Positions 4,593 through 7,138 of a stretch of 7,138 nucleotides of DNA are shown here, in pieces (the first letter of the stretch is position 1; each line of letters opens with the position of its first letter). The notes below the pieces were generated by a model. The model ran no database searches. It was given only the letters and a program-made list of their open reading frames with translations, and was not told the DNA's origin. The translations under genes and the position numbers were made by a program. Source of the stretch: Alphaproteobacteria bacterium (GTDB taxonomy: Bacteria > Pseudomonadota > Alphaproteobacteria > Micavibrionales > Micavibrionaceae); the NCBI GenBank assembly GCA_016763095.1, contig JAESUK010000139.1, forward strand, positions 1 to 7,138. Direction: 5' to 3'.

Positions 4593-6824
4593 ATGGCTAA
4601 AAAACCCGTACAAACCGAAGAAATAATTTTAGATGTCCCTCTAACAGAAGCGTTGTCAGAGCGTTACTTATCGTATGCTCTTTCCACGATTATGAGTAGG
4701 TCTTTGCCTGATGTGCGTGATGGTTTAAAGCCCGTGCATCGTCGTGTGCTCTATGCGATGTACCAACTTAAACTGAACCCGAATCAAAGCCCTAAGAAAT
4801 GTGCGCGTGTGGTCGGGGATGTAATCGGTAAGTTTCACCCGCATGGGGATCAATCTGTTTATGACGCGCTTGTGCGTTTGGCACAGGACTTTTCTGTGCG
4901 TTATCCATTGGTGGATGGACAGGGAAACTTCGGGAACATTGATGGCGATAACGCGGCTGCGATGCGTTACACAGAATCTCGTATGACCTCAACAGCCATT
5001 CGTTTACTTGATGGCATTGATCAAGATTCCGTAGATTTCCGCGAAACCTATGATGGCGAAACACAAGAACCAATCGTGCTTCCTGCAAACTTCCCGAATC
5101 TTCTTGCCAATGGATCCACGGGTATTGCTGTTGGGATGGCAACAAACATCCCGCCGCACAACGTGTATGAGCTATGTGATGCGATGTTGTTGATCTTGGC
5201 AGGGGATCCAAGCGTTCGTGACTTAATGCAAGTCGTAACAGGACCTGACTTTCCAACGGGAGGAACGCTTGTCGAATCAGAAGATACAATTATCAAAGCG
5301 TATGAAACAGGACGAGGGTCTTTCCGATTGCGTGCCAAATGGGAAAAGGAAGAACTAGGGCAGGGACAATACCAAATTATTGTCACAGAAATTCCATACC
5401 AAGTTCAAAAATCAAAACTTATCGAGCGTATTGCAGACTTAATTATATCTAAGAAAATTCCAATTCTTGATGATGTGATTGATGAGAGTGCAGAAGATAT
5501 TCGCGTGGTTCTTGTCCCTAAGACAAGAAATGTAGAAGCTGAAATTTTGATGGAAGCACTGTTTAGAAACTGTGATCTTGAAAACCGATTCGCGATGAAC
5601 ATGAATGCACTTGATGGCGGTCTTGTTCCAAAGGTTATGAATCTTAAAGAAATTCTGCAGTCCTTCTTGAAGCATCGTCAACATGTTCTTGTGCGTCAAA
5701 CGCATTTCCGCCTTGAGAAGGTTCTTCATAGATTGGATGTTTTGGCAGGGTATTTAATTGTATTCCTAAATATTGATGAAGTGATCCGTATCATTCGTTT
5801 CGAAGATGATCCTAAAGCATCTATGATGGAAATATTCAAGCTGAATGAAAATCAGGCAGAGGCTATCCTTAACATGCGTTTGCGTTCTTTGCGTAAACTT
5901 GAAGAGATGGAAATGCGCACAGAGCACGATGCTTTGTCAAAAGAGCGTGATGCACTGCAAGCCTTGATTAAGTCTGAAGCCAAGCAATGGACAATGATTA
6001 AAAAGCAAATCATCGGGATGCAAAAAGATTATGGCCTTGATACAGAATTAGGCGCACGTCGTACCGTTATTGGTAAGCCACCAGGGTTGATTGAGGTTGA
6101 CCTTGATCAGATCATGATTGAGAAAGAATCCATTAGTGTTGTTCTCTCGTCTAAAGGCTGGATCAAAGCTATGAAGGGGCACGGGGCGGTTCCGAAAGAC
6201 ATTAAGTACAAAGATGGCGATAAGCATGGCCATGTACTTGAGGCCTATACGACAGACAAAATATTAATTTTTGCCACGAACGGACGTTTTTACACGTTGG
6301 GTGGTGATAAATTGCCATCTGGACGTGGATTTGGTGACCCAGTGCGTCTTGTCGTCGATTTGCCGAATGAAGCCGATATTGTGGATATCTTGGTGTATAA
6401 ACCTGAGGAAAAGTTCCTTGTCGCTAGTTCTGATGGACGTGGGTTTGTCGTTAAATCAGAAGATTTATTGGCACAAACCAAAACAGGAAAACAAATTCTG
6501 AATGTTTCAGGCAATGTCGAAGCACTGCTTTGTGTGAAAATTTGTGATGATGCGGATTATGTTGCTACCATTGGTCAGAATAGAAAAATACTCACGTTCC
6601 CACTTAACGAAGTTCCTGAAATGGGGCGAGGTAAAGGCGTTACCCTCCAGAAATACAAAGATGGTGGGATAAGTGACCTTAAAACCTTCGTTCTTGAGGA
6701 CGGTCTTAGCTATAAATATGGCACGGGAGAAACGGTTGTCGAAGACCTTATGCCGTGGCTTGGAAAGCGTGCGCAAGCGGGGCGTATGCCACCAAATGGC
6801 TTCCCAAGAAACAATAAATTCTAA
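4593..6824 (+). CDS. parC: DNA topoisomerase IV subunit A
   Basis: ParC with ParE decatenates daughter chromosomes by passing one duplex through a double-strand break in another. The 743-residue product is near the length of E. coli ParC (752). The winged-helix/tower part carries SYALSTIMSRSLPDVRDGLKPVHRR (27-51), GKFHPHGDQSVYD (79-91), YPLVDGQGNFGNIDGDNAAAMRYTESR (104-130) with the DNA-linking Tyr126 after Arg125. A coiled-coil/C-gate region spans about 370-475. From about residue 500 there is a C-terminal beta-pinwheel with repeated blades such as VVLSSKGWIKAM, IFATNGRFYTL and VASSDGRGFVV. No QRRGGKG GyrA box is visible, supporting ParC over GyrA. Gln87 sits where quinolone-sensitive enzymes have Ser; Asp91 is kept. 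Only weak AAGA (4584-4587) precedes the ATG, so translation probably couples to recO. I see no good terminator after it. Confidence 0.95.
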   Translation: MAKKPVQTEEIILDVPLTEALSERYLSYALSTIMSRSLPDVRDGLKPVHRRVLYAMYQLKLNPNQSPKKCARVVGDVIGKFHPHGDQSVYDALVRLAQDFSVRYPLVDGQGNFGNIDGDNAAAMRYTESRMTSTAIRLLDGIDQDSVDFRETYDGETQEPIVLPANFPNLLANGSTGIAVGMATNIPPHNVYELCDAMLLILAGDPSVRDLMQVVTGPDFPTGGTLVESEDTIIKAYETGRGSFRLRAKWEKEELGQGQYQIIVTEIPYQVQKSKLIERIADLIISKKIPILDDVIDESAEDIRVVLVPKTRNVEAEILMEALFRNCDLENRFAMNMNALDGGLVPKVMNLKEILQSFLKHRQHVLVRQTHFRLEKVLHRLDVLAGYLIVFLNIDEVIRIIRFEDDPKASMMEIFKLNENQAEAILNMRLRSLRKLEEMEMRTEHDALSKERDALQALIKSEAKQWTMIKKQIIGMQKDYGLDTELGARRTVIGKPPGLIEVDLDQIMIEKESISVVLSSKGWIKAMKGHGAVPKDIKYKDGDKHGHVLEAYTTDKILIFATNGRFYTLGGDKLPSGRGFGDPVRLVVDLPNEADIVDILVYKPEEKFLVASSDGRGFVVKSEDLLAQTKTGKQILNVSGNVEALLCVKICDDADYVATIGQNRKILTFPLNEVPEMGRGKGVTLQKYKDGGISDLKTFVLEDGLSYKYGTGETVVEDLMPWLGKRAQAGRMPPNGFPRNNKF

Positions 6825-6829
6825 AATAC

Positions 6830-6841
6830 ATAAAATTTTAT
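6830..6841. repeat. Perfect AT palindrome just after parC
   Basis: ATAAAATTTTAT is a perfect 12-base palindrome starting five bases after the parC stop. It contains no G-C pair and is not followed by a T-run, so it is a poor terminator. The adjoining sequence to about 6860 is rich in repeated AAAATTA/CTAAAAT words. It may be a binding site or simply AT-rich spacer. Confidence 0.25.
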
Positions 6842-6897
6842 CTAAAATTAGCCAAAATTAACGATTTATTGATATTCTAAAGATCGGATATTTTTAG

Positions 6898-6903
6898 TAT
6901 ACT
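6898..6903 (+). promoter_or_regulatory. Possible -10 element upstream of the right-edge gene
   Basis: TATACT at 6898-6903 matches five of six -10 positions. The nearest good -35, TTGATA (6869-6874), is 23 bases away, which is too far for an ordinary sigma70 promoter, and sequences at 16-18 bases are poor. If used, transcription would begin near 6910, at the tandem repeat, leaving a leader of about 37 bases. An activator or another sigma factor would be needed to explain a missing -35. Confidence 0.28.
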
Positions 6904-6908
6904 CGTAG

Positions 6909-6932
6909 TAGGGTATTAAATAGGGTATTAAA
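6909..6932. repeat. Perfect 12-bp tandem duplication in the leader of the right-edge gene
   Basis: TAGGGTATTAAA occurs twice in direct, gapless succession (6909-6920 and 6921-6932). It is followed after one base by TAGGATC, which shares the first four bases and provides the Shine-Dalgarno site of the next gene. Each unit also contains a TATTAA word. The pair could be two protein-binding half-sites or a recent slippage duplication; unit number might vary between strains. Confidence 0.6.
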
Positions 6933-6934
6933 CT

Positions 6935-6949
6935 AGGATCGTTTTTTTG
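6935..6949 (+). promoter_or_regulatory. Ribosome-binding site deciding a TTG start
   Basis: AGGA at 6935-6938 lies eight bases before the TTG at 6947. The frame is closed by a TAA at 6929-6931, and the first in-frame ATG is at codon 32, inside well-formed coding sequence. TTG at 6947 is therefore the only sensible start between the stop and that ATG. Confidence 0.55.
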
Positions 6950-7138
6950 GCACTATATACATTAACATTTGACGTTTTAGGCGTCTTCGGCGGAGCGGTT
7001 CCCAAGCTCTCTGTCATCTATGGTGGCACAAAAATAGGTATGTCTTATGCCTATGCAGGCTCAAGCACGATGTCCTTCCAAATCGATACCGACAATCAAC
7101 CCTTTGATCACACCCTTATGCGCTTTTACTTTGTAAAA
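6947..7138 (+). CDS. Uncharacterised protein, N-terminal 64 residues (3' end outside window)
   Basis: The frame is open from the TTG start to the right edge, giving 64 residues beginning MALYTLTFDVLGVFGGAVPK. I do not recognise it with confidence. There is no signal peptide or membrane segment. The sequence alternates hydrophobic and polar residues in short strands rich in Gly, Ser, Thr and aromatics (LSVIYGGTKIG, STMSFQID, HTLMRFYFV), which suggests a beta-sandwich. The pattern faintly resembles small xylan-binding, calcium-type carbohydrate-binding modules, but that is an impression and no ligand residues can be assigned. Codons favour C at the third position more than neighbouring genes do (GTC, TTC, CCC, CTC, ATC, ACC), a mild hint of a different history. 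It lacks an ATG, but the AGGA site, clean frame and protein-like composition support a real gene. Confidence 0.62.
   Translation, partial: MALYTLTFDVLGVFGGAVPKLSVIYGGTKIGMSYAYAGSSTMSFQIDTDNQPFDHTLMRFYFVK

Noticed and set aside
4792..5289. Long minus-strand reading frame inside parC
   Set aside because: It lies wholly opposite strongly conserved ParC coding sequence, and its translation is rich in His, Arg and Cys with no domain pattern, as expected for an antisense shadow.
6873..6901. Imperfect stem-loop (TAT.CTAAA / TTTAG.ATA) as a parC terminator
   Set aside because: The stem is short, AT-rich and interrupted, its loop is 11 bases and no T-run follows; it also overlaps the possible -10. 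I cannot support a terminator call.
1..7138. Mobile element, CRISPR array, toxin-antitoxin or defence system
   Set aside because: No transposase, integrase, spaced repeat array, terminal inverted repeats or toxin-like small gene pair is visible. Seven of the eight genes belong to known housekeeping or cell wall families.

Overview
The window looks like a stretch of chromosome from an AT-leaning member of the Alphaproteobacteria. The main clues are the recO-parC pair, a RecO beginning MEAWTDQGII and lacking a cysteine zinc finger, and a ParC carrying HPHGDQSVYD in the gate region; I associate these with alphaproteobacteria. This rests on family memory rather than a search, and I cannot name a genus. 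I see no transposase, integrase, CRISPR array, tRNA or rRNA.

Layout, left to right. (1) Bases 2-955: the 3' part of a YcbB-type L,D-transpeptidase gene, cut by the left edge. (2) Bases 956-1161: a spacer with a weak AT-rich hairpin plus T-run, a near-consensus sigma70-type promoter (TTGAAA, 17 bp, TATAAT) and an 8+8 inverted repeat in the predicted leader. (3) Bases 1162-1749: a Tat-exported MepK/YcbK murein endopeptidase. The transpeptidase makes 3-3 peptidoglycan cross-links and MepK-type enzymes cut them, so this is a maker/cutter pair, adjacent as in E. coli. (4) Bases 1827-3183: folK and folP, one base apart, two consecutive steps of folate synthesis. (5) Bases 3120-3773, minus strand: a histidine phosphatase gene whose 3' end overlaps the end of folP by 64 bases and whose 5' end is 47 bases from recO. 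(6) Bases 3821-6824: recO and parC, 7 bases apart, for recombination repair and chromosome decatenation. (7) Bases 6825-6946: an AT-rich spacer with a perfect 12-bp tandem duplication and a Shine-Dalgarno site. (8) Bases 6947-7138: the start of an unrecognised gene with a TTG start, running off the right edge.

Most of the window is housekeeping and I found no convincing new system. The points most worth a second look are the unidentified gene at the right edge with its repeat-bearing leader, the Gln at the main quinolone-contact position of ParC, the apparently Shine-Dalgarno-free recO start beside a divergent promoter, the folP/phosphatase antisense overlap, and the controlled leader of mepK.
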